DNA of 20,426 nt. Source: a virus. Numbering within the stretch: position 1 is the stretch's first letter; each line of letters begins with the position of its first letter. The stretch is taken from positions 1-20,426 of IMG/VR virus record IMGVR_UViG_3300013297_000254; one strand, written 5' to 3'. Both the position numbers and the translations under genes were made by a program. Shown piece after piece: positions 12,700 to 19,953 of the stretch. The notes under the pieces were generated by a model, which saw nothing but the letters and a program-made list of their open reading frames with translations, made no database searches and was not told where the DNA came from.

Positions 12700-13160
12700 G
12701 CGACCTGCTGCAGGTGGAGCTCATGCTGCTGAACTGGGCCAAAACCGCCACCGGCGGGGCGAAGGTTATCTTCCAGGTGCAGCCCGAGGATCTGGCCAAG
12801 TTCGAGCCGCTCACCATCGCCAAAGGCGGGCACGGGGGCCAACGCTTCATGGCCGCCCTGGCGCTGATCGGCGACGACGAGCAGCCGGCCGACCTGCCGG
12901 TGGGCCCGCTGTGCCGCACCGCGGTGATCTGGTGCCGCGATCCGGCGTTCCAGGAGTGGCTGGGGACCAACTTCCCCAACACCTGGGCGGAGAGCGTCGG
13001 CACCAACCCCATCGACTGCGCCAAGGAGGTGGTGTGCACCCTCTGCGGCGTGGTCTCGCGCAAGGACCTCGACTACGCGGCCGAGGCCGGGCGTATGTTC
13101 AACGAGTGCATCCAGCAACCCTACCGGGCGCACCTCAACCGTGAAGGAGCACAAGCATGA
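12696..13160 (+). CDS. Conserved hypothetical phage protein
   Basis: A 154-residue protein. Starts at ATG 12696 overlapping the previous stop (ATGA). Blocks LNWAKTATGGAKVIFQVQPE, EPLTIAKGGHGGQRFMAALA and PFQ-like PAFQEWLGTNFP occur in the same order in replication-region proteins of other Pseudomonadota phages, annotated as hypothetical. Several Cys residues are spread through the C-terminal half. Function unknown. Confidence 0.7.
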   Translation: MSDLLQVELMLLNWAKTATGGAKVIFQVQPEDLAKFEPLTIAKGGHGGQRFMAALALIGDDEQPADLPVGPLCRTAVIWCRDPAFQEWLGTNFPNTWAESVGTNPIDCAKEVVCTLCGVVSRKDLDYAAEAGRMFNECIQQPYRAHLNREGAQA

Positions 13161-13423
13161 TCGGACAACCGCGGCCGCAGCTGTCGTCGGAAGCAGTGAG
13201 CCAGCTCGACCAACTCGCCATGCGCATGAAGAACGAGATCGGCCAGGCGGCGGGGAAGGAGGGGATCGACCTCTGCTACCGCATCCTGATCTCGCTCATT
13301 GCCGACACCGTCGGCCCCAAGGTCGACGACGTCAGCCGCACCCTGCGCAGTTCCACCGACGCGGTCATCCTGTTCCTGGAGCGCATCCCGGGCGGGGAGA
13401 TCAAACGCATCCCCCAGCACTGA
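13157..13423 (+). CDS. Hypothetical phage protein
   Basis: An 88-residue protein beginning MIGQPRPQLSSEAVSQLDQL, helical, with a hydrophobic middle (YRILISLIADTVG). The start overlaps the previous stop (ATGA). No family recognised. Confidence 0.65.
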   Translation: MIGQPRPQLSSEAVSQLDQLAMRMKNEIGQAAGKEGIDLCYRILISLIADTVGPKVDDVSRTLRSSTDAVILFLERIPGGEIKRIPQH

Positions 13424-13773
13424 TGGCGACCGCTGAAATCGAACGCTACTGGAAGCTGATCGTCCGCTACGGCTGCATCACGCTGATCGGCGACGACCTG
13501 GCGGTGGCCTGCGGCGCGCCGGCCGAGATCGCGCACTGCCATGGGGGCTCGATTGTCGAGCGGATGCAAGAGCCCAAGGCCAAGGGCCGCAAGCTGCCGC
13601 GCTACGATTGGCTGGTGCTGCCGATCTGCCCCCATCACCACCGCCTGACCACCTTCGGCCTCGATCACGGCCCGCTGCGGTGGGAGCAGCGCCACGGGCC
13701 GCAGGCGGTCTACCTCGACCACCTGATCCGCCGTACCGGCGTCGACGTGTGGGCGCGGGCGCGGCGGCCATGA
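13423..13773 (+). CDS. Ref/DUF968-like HNH protein
   Basis: A 116-residue protein. Cys18, Cys30, then AEIAHCHGGS and, later, LVLPICPHHHRLT form the Cys/His pattern of the small HNH fold used by Ref (P1 RecA-dependent nuclease) and DUF968-type phage proteins; WEQRHGPQAVYLDHLIRR is the usual ending. Such proteins nick or bind DNA in recombination; the catalytic role here is inferred. The start overlaps the previous stop by one base (TGATG). Confidence 0.68.
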   Translation: MATAEIERYWKLIVRYGCITLIGDDLAVACGAPAEIAHCHGGSIVERMQEPKAKGRKLPRYDWLVLPICPHHHRLTTFGLDHGPLRWEQRHGPQAVYLDHLIRRTGVDVWARARRP

Positions 13774-14408
13774 ACCTGCGCGAACTGGTGGCCGGCGCGC
13801 TGCAATCGAGCCACCTCGAGCAATCGGCCATCAGCGAGGCCGCCATCGACCGCATCGGCGGGCTGGCCTTCTCCGATCCCCTGGGCTGCGAGCTGTGGCG
13901 CCTGATGGCGTTCCAGGCCAACGCCTACGAGCGGGTGCTGGGCCTGCTGGGCAAGCGGGCCCGCAACGTGATCGCGGTGCGCACCATGCGGCGCAAGGTG
14001 TGCGTGGCGGTGACGGCGGAATTCATCGACCAGGCCTGCCGCACTTGTGGCGGCATCGGCTACCTGCTCGCCACCTCGACCTCCGCCAAGCGGTTGTGTC
14101 CGACCTGCGAAGGCACGCGCCAGCGGCGCTACAGCGACCTGTGGCGCGCGCGGCAGCTCGGGGTGGACGTGGAGGCCTACCCGCGGTGGGATCGACGCTA
14201 CAGCGTCGTTTCCGGGCTTTTGGCCGACGCCGACCGCCTGACCTTCCGCGAGCTCTCGCTGCAGCTGGAGCGGGTGCTGCCCAAAAGCGCCCTTTACGCG
14301 CTTGAAATCCAGCGCCGCCGTGCTACGCTGCGCGAGTCAGCGAGCCCTACATTTACACAAGAGCAACAACAGGGGGCGCCCTTCGCTGTCAGCACTGCCA
14401 CCCTATAA
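13770..14408 (+). CDS. Phage antitermination protein Q-like
   Basis: A 212-residue protein starting at ATG 13770 (ATGA overlap). Two Cys knuckles, ACRTCGGIGY (Cys90, Cys93) and LCPTCEGTRQRRYSD (Cys110, Cys113), are followed by a basic helical segment (LWRARQLG, YPRWDRRYSVV). This order is that of zinc-containing Q-type antiterminators, which load on RNA polymerase at the late promoter. Being the last gene before the late-type genes at 14492 agrees. A Gln/Pro-rich tail follows. I give moderate confidence because Q families diverge strongly. Confidence 0.62.
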   Translation: MNLRELVAGALQSSHLEQSAISEAAIDRIGGLAFSDPLGCELWRLMAFQANAYERVLGLLGKRARNVIAVRTMRRKVCVAVTAEFIDQACRTCGGIGYLLATSTSAKRLCPTCEGTRQRRYSDLWRARQLGVDVEAYPRWDRRYSVVSGLLADADRLTFRELSLQLERVLPKSALYALEIQRRRATLRESASPTFTQEQQQGAPFAVSTATL

Positions 14409-14436
14409 CTCGAACACTTCCAGGTGGCGGCCGCGA

Positions 14437-14453
14437 GTCCCGAGCCACGGGAC
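14437..14453 (+). promoter_or_regulatory. Hairpin in the Q-to-late gap
   Basis: GTCCCG AGCCA CGGGAC forms a 6-bp stem with a 5-nt loop in the 83-nt gap between the Q-like gene and the next gene; it is followed by a GGGTA repeat, not a T-run. A pause or qut-like role would fit the context but is a guess. I see no clear late promoter here. Confidence 0.3.
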
Positions 14454-14491
14454 AGGGTAGGGTAGGTACGCCCAAAAATCAGGAGAACCGC

Positions 14492-15166
14492 ATGAAGGAT
14501 CGCCGGCAGGACCGTCCCGAGACCAAGCCTGTCGATCCCAACTGGATCCCGGCGAAGAACTACCAGACCTCGCTGCTGATGGTCGAGGATCTGCAAGCCC
14601 ACCACTGGGCCAACAAGGTGACGCTCGACGGTGGCGATGTGGTCCAGTTTTCGCTGCTGCCGCCCCCGGTGCTGGCGTACTACACCCAAGCCGACTGGAC
14701 CGTCGGCCAGCAGTACACCGCAGGGCAGCCGACCGGCAGCGGCGCCGCCACCACCCAGGGCATGGAGGCCGGGGTGCTCCCCTTCGGCGGCCACGTCTAC
14801 ACCGGCACCCCGCCCTACCCTTCGATGAAGGGCGACGATCTCTACCAGCTCAAGCTCACGGTGCCCGCGGACTGGCCCAAGGGCCCGAACATGAACACGG
14901 TGTCGATCGGCGAGCACGGCGCTTCCGGCGGGCCGCAGTCGCGCAACGTGAAGATCCGCGACAACGCCGGCAACCTGCTCTACGAAACCACCGGCACCTA
15001 TCCGTCGATCCCCTACTGCGTGGGCGGGCCGCCGGGCGCGGGCGTGATCGTGCTGCAGCCGGGCGTTACCTACGGCATCGAGATCTTCAACGACGGCCCC
15101 AAGCCCACCGGCACCTATCCCCCGGTGACGGACATGGTCGTGTACTGCTACGCCCCGCAGAAATGA
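14492..15166 (+). CDS. Hypothetical protein, probably virion-associated
   Basis: A 224-residue protein with AGGAG upstream of ATG 14492. It is rich in Gly, Pro, Thr, Tyr and Val and appears beta-structured (DGGDVVQFSLLPPPVL, GVIVLQPGVTYGIEIFND), without signal peptide or helix. First gene after the Q-like protein, followed by other structural-looking genes, so a virion or host-contact role is likely. No family recognised. Confidence 0.65.
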   Translation: MKDRRQDRPETKPVDPNWIPAKNYQTSLLMVEDLQAHHWANKVTLDGGDVVQFSLLPPPVLAYYTQADWTVGQQYTAGQPTGSGAATTQGMEAGVLPFGGHVYTGTPPYPSMKGDDLYQLKLTVPADWPKGPNMNTVSIGEHGASGGPQSRNVKIRDNAGNLLYETTGTYPSIPYCVGGPPGAGVIVLQPGVTYGIEIFNDGPKPTGTYPPVTDMVVYCYAPQK

Positions 15167-15167
15167 T

Positions 15168-15311
15168 GTGGTCACAGAACCTCGGCAAGGTGAGCAGGGG
15201 CTGCTGCTGCGGGTAGCCCTGCTGGAGGCGCGGATGCGCCTCGTCATCCTCGCCATCGAGGGCATGATCGTCGCCGCCGTCACCGCGCTGATCGCCTACT
15301 TTTTCAAGTGA
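15168..15311 (+). CDS. Small membrane protein with helical N-terminus
   Basis: A frame from GTG 15168 encodes 47 residues: a charged helix, then MIVAAVTALIAYFF as a membrane helix. Starting at GTG has no ribosome site and depends on coupling to the previous stop 2 nt away. An alternative ATG at 15234 has GGAGG 5 nt upstream and would give a 25-residue peptide. Coiled coil plus one terminal membrane helix resembles phage hemolysin-XhlA-like small proteins. Function unknown. Confidence 0.45.
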   Translation: MVTEPRQGEQGLLLRVALLEARMRLVILAIEGMIVAAVTALIAYFFK

Positions 15312-15328
15312 TTTACAAGGAGTCCACC

Positions 15329-15889
15329 ATGCTAGGCAAAGCCATGTTCGCCTTCGTCATCCCGCTTGACGGCACCCCCGTCGATCCCGGCTATGGCCGT
15401 CCCGCTTGGGGCGGGCGTCCCGATCAAGGGCTCCCAGGCTATGGGCACCCGGACCAAGGGCTCCCCGGCTACGGTCATCCGGACCAGGGCTTGCCCGGCT
15501 ATGGGCACCCCGACCAAGGGCTGCCTGGCCACGGTCATCCTGGCAACGCGCTGCCGATCGCGCCGGTGCGCCCCTCGCCGCCGATCACGCTGCCGCCCGG
15601 CACCTGGCCGCCGCAGCTGCCGCCCGGCGCCAACGTGCCGGACAACTCGCTGCCGCCCAGCTACGGCGGGCGACCGACGCCGCCGATCGTGATCCCGCCC
15701 GATCCGTCCATCGGCATCGAGCAGCCGATCTACCTGCCGACCTTGCCGCCCGGTACCGCGCTGCTGATCGCGCTGCCGCACGCCCAGCCGAAGGGCGACA
15801 CCCCACCCGGCACCAAGCCCGCCATCCTGGTGCAGTCGGGCCAGAAGCCGGTGCTGGTGTACGTGAGCGCAGCGCCCTCGCCGAAGTAG
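15329..15889 (+). CDS. Pro/Gly-rich decapeptide-repeat protein
   Basis: A 186-residue protein; ATG 15329 has AAGGAG upstream. Residues 31-70 are four tandem copies of PDQGLPGYGH (last copy PDQGLPGHGH), then a Pro-rich stretch with LPPGTWPPQLPPG and a hydrophobic C-terminal domain (AILVQSGQKPVLVYVS). Similar PDQGLPG-type proteins occur in podovirus-like genomes as hypothetical structural or accessory proteins. The repeat probably forms an extended spacer. The role is unknown. Confidence 0.7.
   Translation: MLGKAMFAFVIPLDGTPVDPGYGRPAWGGRPDQGLPGYGHPDQGLPGYGHPDQGLPGYGHPDQGLPGHGHPGNALPIAPVRPSPPITLPPGTWPPQLPPGANVPDNSLPPSYGGRPTPPIVIPPDPSIGIEQPIYLPTLPPGTALLIALPHAQPKGDTPPGTKPAILVQSGQKPVLVYVSAAPSPK
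15419..15538 (+). repeat. Four 30-bp tandem repeats encoding PDQGLPGYGH
   Basis: Four in-frame 30-bp units. Alternate units resemble each other more closely than adjacent ones (GGGCACC versus GGTCATCC at unit joints), indicating a 60-bp higher-order unit that was duplicated. Confidence 0.85.
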
Positions 15890-15890
15890 C

Positions 15891-16400
15891 GTGCTGCCGA
15901 CGCTGCTGCCGCCGCAGGCTCTGCGCAGCCTGCTCTACTACGCGGCACGGGCGCCGGCGGGCGCGATCGTCGAGGTTGGCGTGTACCAGGGCGGCAGCGC
16001 CTCCGCCCTGGCCACCTTGGGGCGCGAGCTGTACCTTTACGACACCTTCGAGGGGATGCCGGTCTCCGGGCCCTCCGACACCCACCCGCTGGGCCACTTC
16101 GCAGATTGTTCGGCGGCAGCGGTGCAGGCCGCCATCCCCTCGGCCCATGTGATCAAAGGGGTGTTCCCCGCCTCCCTGGTGGCGATGCCGCCGATCGCCT
16201 TCGTGCACGCGGATGGCGACCAGTACCAGACGACGAAGGACATCCTGCAGCACCTGCCGCCGCTGATGGTGAAGGGCGGCATGATCCTGTTCGACGACTA
16301 CCTCGTGGACGACTGCCAAGGCTGCACCCAAGCCGTCAACGAGTCCCGCTACCGGCTGCTGCTGCTGGCCGAGACCATGAAGGCATTGATCATCGTGTGA
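15891..16400 (+). CDS. TylF/MycF-type SAM-dependent methyltransferase
   Basis: A 169-residue protein from GTG 15891, one base after the previous stop. AIVEVGVYQGGSAS (25-38) is the SAM-binding motif, DTFEGMP (51-57) the acidic loop, HADGDQY (106-112) and ILFDDY (132-137) the metal-binding Asp residues of the TylF macrocin O-methyltransferase family. These enzymes methylate sugar hydroxyls with Mg2+. It is shorter than antibiotic-pathway TylF (about 250 residues), having lost N-terminal helices, but the core is intact. In a phage late region the target could be a glycan on the virion or host surface; this is inference. Confidence 0.8.
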   Translation: MLPTLLPPQALRSLLYYAARAPAGAIVEVGVYQGGSASALATLGRELYLYDTFEGMPVSGPSDTHPLGHFADCSAAAVQAAIPSAHVIKGVFPASLVAMPPIAFVHADGDQYQTTKDILQHLPPLMVKGGMILFDDYLVDDCQGCTQAVNESRYRLLLLAETMKALIIV

Positions 16401-16413
16401 AGGGAGTATCACC

Positions 16414-16986
16414 ATGACGAAAACAGCAGCGGCCAAGTGGGGCGAGGACGAGCGGGGCAACTGGGACGCCAAGGCGCAGAAACAGGACGCCACGCGCGAC
16501 GTCAAGCAATCGCTGCTCGACGCCGGCCTGGTGCTGTGCACCACCATTCGCAACCTGGTGATCGGCGCCATCACCACCGAGGAACTCACCCTCATCAAGA
16601 GCCAGGCGGGTGAGCTCGAGCAGGCGCTGCACGATGCGGGCGCGCTGCCGCCCGGCGAGACTGTGCCGCCGGAAGGCGAGCTACCCATGCCCACCGTGAC
16701 CAGCCTGGAGCCCTCCAGCGGGCCCGACGGGACCGAGATCCTCATTGCCGGTACCGGCTTCCAGCCGCAGGGCGATTCATCGCAGGTGAAGATCGGCACC
16801 CACAACGCCACTGTGCTGTCGTGGGCCGAGGATGCGGTGGTGATCGCCGCGGTGCAGGGCGACACGCCCCCGGACGCGCCGATGGCGGTGTGGCTGCGGC
16901 CGGAGAGCAAGCAGGACGTCAACGCCGGCGCGTTCACCTTCACCGAGGAAACCGAAGCGCGCAGCGGCAGCAAGAAGCGCAAGTAA
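16414..16986 (+). CDS. IPT/TIG domain phage protein
   Basis: A 190-residue protein; GGGAG precedes ATG 16414. Residues 1-75 form a helical N-terminal part; about 92-175 (MPTVTSLEPSSGPDGTEILI, GTGFQPQGDSSQVKIG) is an IPT/TIG immunoglobulin-like domain, a fold that in phages decorates capsids, tails or fibres and can bind carbohydrates. A basic tail (SGSKKRK) follows. Last gene of the rightward unit; a terminator for the opposite strand begins at its stop. Virion location is likely. Confidence 0.75.
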   Translation: MTKTAAAKWGEDERGNWDAKAQKQDATRDVKQSLLDAGLVLCTTIRNLVIGAITTEELTLIKSQAGELEQALHDAGALPPGETVPPEGELPMPTVTSLEPSSGPDGTEILIAGTGFQPQGDSSQVKIGTHNATVLSWAEDAVVIAAVQGDTPPDAPMAVWLRPESKQDVNAGAFTFTEETEARSGSKKRK

Positions 16987-17013
16987 AAAAAAGGCCCGCA
17001 TGGGGAGCGGGCC
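16985..17013 (-). terminator. Rho-independent terminator of the leftward operon at the right
   Basis: On the minus strand GGCCCGC (17013-17007) pairs with GCGGGCC (16999-16993) across a 7-nt loop, followed by eight T residues (16992-16985). It ends the transcript of the genes at 17058 and above before they run into the IPT/TIG gene on the opposite strand. There is no T-run on the plus strand. Confidence 0.85.
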
Positions 17014-17057
17014 GTGGGAGATCAATACACTGACGGACGAGGGGCTAGTTTACTCCC

Positions 17058-17342
17058 TCATGGGTGCTTCTCCTTCGCCTTCTGCTCGATGTAGCGCAGC
17101 GCCTCCAGGCGCGAGTCGAACAGCGCCACGGTCTTGTAGATGCCGATGTCCTCGGGCACCTCGTTGGGGCGGAACACCACCAGCTTGCCGGTGGCGCGCA
17201 CCTGGATGCCGCGGTGCGCGGCGTGGCTGCCGACGTGCTCGGCTACGCTCCATTGCGGGGTGGCGATGAGCCCCTCGCTGATGGGGGGCTTCGGCTTCGG
17301 GGGCCGTCCGACTGGGCGGCCGGTAGGCTTGCGGCGGCTCAT
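17058..17342 (-). CDS. Hypothetical protein with AT-hook-like N-terminus
   Basis: A 94-residue protein beginning MSRRKPTGRPVGRPPKPKPP. Two GRP-centred basic motifs resemble AT-hooks, which bind the DNA minor groove. The remainder is a small domain with FRPNEVPEDIGIYKTVALFD and a terminal helix. The start overlaps the next gene by 4 bp. Last gene before the terminator. Function unknown. Confidence 0.65.
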   Translation of the reverse strand: MSRRKPTGRPVGRPPKPKPPISEGLIATPQWSVAEHVGSHAAHRGIQVRATGKLVVFRPNEVPEDIGIYKTVALFDSRLEALRYIEQKAKEKHP

Positions 17343-17623
17343 GTTTCCTCCACTACCGCCACGTCGCCGCAGATCGGGTGCGTGGTGCCGGGCTTGCAGA
17401 TCGCGTGGTACATCGCGGTGGCCTTGGCGTTGAGGGGCAGGCCGCGGGTGTGGCCCAAGTCATCCACCCATACCCGCTTGCCGTTGCGGAGCGAGAACGA
17501 GTCGAGCGTGCCGGCGCCGATCAAGGCGGCGACGTGGCGCAGCTGCAGCGTGTCCGGGTCATGCGGGTGCGTTTCCTCGGTGCCGTCGGCGCGGATAACG
17601 AGGAAGGTTTTTTCAGTCGGCAT
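17339..17623 (-). CDS. DUF3846-like protein
   Basis: A 94-residue protein. MPTEKTFLVIRADGTEETHP, LIGAGTLDSFSL, VWVDDLGHTRGLPLNAKATA and a final PICGDVAVVEET give the order of blocks typical of DUF3846 phage proteins (strand, then VGG-like turn, N..AT..., GD). That family is widespread in phages and its role is unknown. The start overlaps the next gene upstream by 11 bp. Confidence 0.65.
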   Translation of the reverse strand: MPTEKTFLVIRADGTEETHPHDPDTLQLRHVAALIGAGTLDSFSLRNGKRVWVDDLGHTRGLPLNAKATAMYHAICKPGTTHPICGDVAVVEET

Positions 17624-17927
17624 GGGGGTTCCTGGTGGCAGAGGGTTGTTGGGAGCGCACGTAATCCCACAGCTTGTCTTTCACGCTGTGGGGGATGGCG
17701 AGCCACTCGGCGGTGGTCAGATTGAGCCAGCCGCAAATGTGCCGTTCGCGGGCGGGGGCGATGGTTTCCTCCTGCAGCTCGATGGGGAGCAACTCGAACA
17801 GATCGTAAAAGGCGCCCTCGGGATAGGCGAACTCGGCCTGCTCCTTGGCGTGCTGCGGGTCCTCGCCCTCACACAGCAGGTGGATGCGATCCGGGTAGCC
17901 GCTGATGAGGACGAGGTAGCGTTTCAT
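17613..17927 (-). CDS. Hypothetical phage protein
   Basis: A 104-residue protein; ATG 17927 overlaps the stop of the regulator gene as ATGA. MKRYLVLISGYPDRIHLLCE is a strand-loop start; the rest is helical and Trp-containing (GWLNLTTAEWLAIP). No family recognised. Confidence 0.65.
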   Translation of the reverse strand: MKRYLVLISGYPDRIHLLCEGEDPQHAKEQAEFAYPEGAFYDLFELLPIELQEETIAPARERHICGWLNLTTAEWLAIPHSVKDKLWDYVRSQQPSATRNPHAD

Positions 17928-18679
17928 CCGCGGCGGGACAGGTAGGGGTAGTAGGGATCGTAGAAGGCGCCCACGGCCGGGTGCAGCGGGGGAATCCACG
18001 TGGCCAGCCCCTGCTCGACCGCCTGCTCAACCCAAGCATCCATCCCGAACGTGTCCTGCGGCGGCGGGATGTCCTCGAAGCTGGCCGGCAGCAGCGGCAG
18101 CAGCTGCTCGGAGCGCGACGGATGGCGCATCTTGCGCAGCGCCTTGGCCTCGATCTGCTGGACGCGGGCGACGCTCAAGTCGAACATGCGCGCCACTTCC
18201 GTAGCGGTTTTCTCCTGCCCTCCGCCCAGGCCGAAGCGGTACACCAGCACCTTGCGCTCGTAGACGGTCAGGTGCTTGACGGTCTCGATCACCCGCAGCA
18301 CTTCGGCGGCGGTCTCCTTCTGCTGCAGCAGCGCATCCGGCCGCTGGTCGGCCTCCCGCAGCGCCGCCATCACTTCGCGGCGGTTCAGGGTGTATTGGGC
18401 GTGGTTGCTGGAGAGTGCCAGCTGGACCGCGGAGGGGAACAAGTCCTCCGGCGGCACCCCGCAGGCGTCGGCCACCTGCAGCGCCGGCCGGCGCCACTCG
18501 CCCGTCATCTGGTTGATCGGGTTGCGCTTGAGGTTGAGCAACTCGCCCACTTCCGACTGGCTCAAGTCGAACTTCCGGCAGAAGTCGGCCACGCTGTCGG
18601 CGCGGGCCTCGATCGCGGACAGCAAGGGGTGGTTGCGGACCTTGATCGAAATGCGGAATTCGTCGTCGTCCCGGTTCAC
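17924..18679 (-). CDS. XRE-like and sigma-70 region 4 fusion regulator
   Basis: A 251-residue protein from GTG 18679, with GGAG 7 nt upstream. Residues about 19-82 (LLSAIEARADSVADFCRKFD, LSQSEVGELLNLKRNPINQM) are a Cro/XRE-type helix-turn-helix with a PEDLFPS ending. Residues about 126-188 match sigma-70 region 4: VYERKVLVYRFGLGGGQEKT, TEVARMFDLSVARVQQIEAK, ALRKMRHPSRS. Regions 2 and 3 are absent, so it cannot replace a full sigma factor; similar fusions in Pseudomonadota phages are labelled sigma factors. It may contact host polymerase beta flap or -35 DNA to redirect transcription. Role inferred. Confidence 0.82.
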   Translation of the reverse strand: MNRDDDEFRISIKVRNHPLLSAIEARADSVADFCRKFDLSQSEVGELLNLKRNPINQMTGEWRRPALQVADACGVPPEDLFPSAVQLALSSNHAQYTLNRREVMAALREADQRPDALLQQKETAAEVLRVIETVKHLTVYERKVLVYRFGLGGGQEKTATEVARMFDLSVARVQQIEAKALRKMRHPSRSEQLLPLLPASFEDIPPPQDTFGMDAWVEQAVEQGLATWIPPLHPAVGAFYDPYYPYLSRRG

Positions 18680-18681
18680 GG

Positions 18682-19011
18682 TCAGCTCCCGTGCGGGTGG
18701 GCGACGAGCGCGTAGGGGCGCCCGTTGATCTGCACCGTTTCCACGGCACCCGCGGCGAGGATGCTGAACAGCGCGTGCTCCTCTTCGTCGAAGGTGTACT
18801 CGGCGTTTTCGGGCAGCTTGGCGAACTCTTGGATGTCGGTGGGCTCGCCGTCGGGGTCCTGCGCCAGCCGGTAGGCTTCCAGGTGCATCGGGCAGCCGGC
18901 AATGTAGATCGTCGCCAGTAGCCGCGTGGTGGGGTCCTGCACGGGGCCCGTGGGTTCCCACACGATGCGCTCGGCGTCGATGGAAGGGATGTTTTCGAGT
19001 GGGTGTTGCAT
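18682..19011 (-). CDS. Hypothetical phage protein
   Basis: A 109-residue protein; ATG 19011 has AAGGAG 10 nt upstream within a leader shared with other phage genes here. Acidic, with ENAEYTFDEEEHALFSILAA and VETVQINGRPYALVAHPHG. No family recognised. It ends 2 bp before the XRE/sigma gene, so the two are likely co-translated. Confidence 0.65.
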   Translation of the reverse strand: MQHPLENIPSIDAERIVWEPTGPVQDPTTRLLATIYIAGCPMHLEAYRLAQDPDGEPTDIQEFAKLPENAEYTFDEEEHALFSILAAGAVETVQINGRPYALVAHPHGS

Positions 19012-19041
19012 AATCGTGGTGCTCCTTGGTTGGGGTGTGGC

Positions 19042-19079
19042 AAAAGGCACAGCCCCGGGGCTTCGGCACCCCGGGGCTG
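19042..19079 (-). terminator. Strong intra-operon hairpin with short T-run
   Basis: CAGCCCCGGGG (19050-19060) and CCCCGGGGCTG (19069-19079) form a perfect 11-bp stem with an 8-nt loop. On the minus strand a TTTT run follows 4 nt later (19045-19042). It lies between two leftward genes and probably attenuates transcription into the XRE/sigma genes. Confidence 0.6.
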
Positions 19080-19085
19080 CTGCTT

Positions 19086-19391
19086 TCAGGCGAGATCGAG
19101 CGCCGCTTGGCGCTCCGGTTCTTCCTCCGGTTCGCGGATGGTGTAGCCGTTGTCGGTGAGCACCGCGGCAATCGCGCTCGCGGTGTCGCTGTCCCATTCA
19201 GTGCCGTCGAGCAGGGCGTGAATGGCCTCCACCATCAGCAGCAGGTTCGGCGCCTTGGCGATCAGTTCGGCGTCGCCGTTGTCGTTGGCGTACACGACGG
19301 CCACGCTCGCGCCAGTGACCTCGGACGACACGATGCTCTGGAAGGCCCCCACCCGTGCCAGCCACGGCGCGGGCGTATGGGCGGCGCTCAC
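19086..19391 (-). CDS. Conserved phage protein of the HTPAPW / IAKAPNLL type
   Basis: A 101-residue protein from GTG 19391, which overlaps the previous stop (GTGA) and has AGGAGG 5 nt upstream. HTPAPWLARVG at the start and DAELIAKAPNLLLMVEAIHA in the middle are the two hallmarks of a very common small phage protein (usually TPGPW ... A.LIAAAPELL). Its role is unknown. Confidence 0.75.
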   Translation of the reverse strand: MSAAHTPAPWLARVGAFQSIVSSEVTGASVAVVYANDNGDAELIAKAPNLLLMVEAIHALLDGTEWDSDTASAIAAVLTDNGYTIREPEEEPERQAALDLA

Positions 19392-19567
19392 TTGACCCTC
19401 CTGCGCACGATGGGCAGCACGTTGAGGGGCAGCGGGGCGCGGTCTTCCGCCTGCAGCTGCGCCACGGCCTGCGCCAGCCGCTGCCGCCGCAGTTCCGCGA
19501 AGGTCTCGCGGATATTGGTGGCGTGGCTCGGCACGTACTTGAACGTCGGATCGAGGATGGATTTCAC
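19388..19567 (-). CDS. Conserved small phage protein
   Basis: A 59-residue protein, start GTG 19567 with GGAGG 7 nt upstream and overlapping the preceding stop. ILDPTFKYVPSHATNIRETF is a conserved opening I know from many small proteins of Betaproteobacteria and their phages, followed by a basic helix and tail (VRRRVK). Function unknown. Confidence 0.68.
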   Translation of the reverse strand: MKSILDPTFKYVPSHATNIRETFAELRRQRLAQAVAQLQAEDRAPLPLNVLPIVRRRVK

Positions 19568-19926
19568 GCGGTAGCCTCCTGCTCCTTGGCGATGGCGGAA
19601 GCGCGGTAGTAGGCAAGCGCCGCCTCCTTCACCCCTTCGATCCCGGCCAAGCAACGCTCGTGGGTGCGGCGGAGGTTGGCTTCGGTGCCCTTGCCGCCGC
19701 GGTCGTCGGCCAGCGTCTTGTGGTAGTCGCCGCCGGGCCCCATGCCGAACACGAACGAGATCATGCCGTCCTCGCGCTTCACTACCTGGGCGGTGCAGAT
19801 GATGCCGCGCTGCCCCTTCCAGGTGCTGACTTGCAACTCCCGGTTGGCGCCGTTGATGGTGCCCAAGGGAATGACGGTCTCGCACTTCCAGCCGTCGCGT
19901 TTACTGCGGGTGCAGGTGTAGTCCAT
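19564..19926 (-). CDS. Hypothetical phage protein
   Basis: A 120-residue protein; ATG 19926 has GGAG 7 nt upstream. N-terminal strands (MDYTCTRSKRDGWKCETVIP, TINGANRELQVSTWKGQRGI) and a C-terminal helix (EAALAYYRASAIAKEQ). First gene after a terminator, with a TTTAC..GTAAA palindrome in its upstream region, so probably separately controlled. No family recognised. Confidence 0.65.
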   Translation of the reverse strand: MDYTCTRSKRDGWKCETVIPLGTINGANRELQVSTWKGQRGIICTAQVVKREDGMISFVFGMGPGGDYHKTLADDRGGKGTEANLRRTHERCLAGIEGVKEAALAYYRASAIAKEQEATA

Positions 19927-19953
19927 TGCGGTGCTCCATTGAGAGTGGTTGGG

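Noticed and set aside
15419-15538. CRISPR-like array
   Set aside because: The repeats are contiguous without spacers and encode an in-frame decapeptide.
15585-16982. Minus-strand 465-residue frame
   Set aside because: Covers three recognisable plus-strand genes; the composition is Ser/Arg/Ala-rich with no domain.
16985-17013. Terminator for the rightward IPT/TIG transcript
   Set aside because: The run of A residues precedes the stem on the plus strand and no T-run follows; it is correct only for the minus strand.
17924-18679. A complete phage sigma factor
   Set aside because: Regions 2 and 3 are missing; only region 4 is visible, so it cannot start transcription alone in the usual way.
17924-19171. 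Upstream extension of the XRE/sigma gene to a 415-residue product
   Set aside because: The added N-terminal 164 residues are Arg/His/Pro-rich shadow sequence of the gene at 18682-19011 and of the hairpin; the GTG at 18679 has a proper ribosome site.
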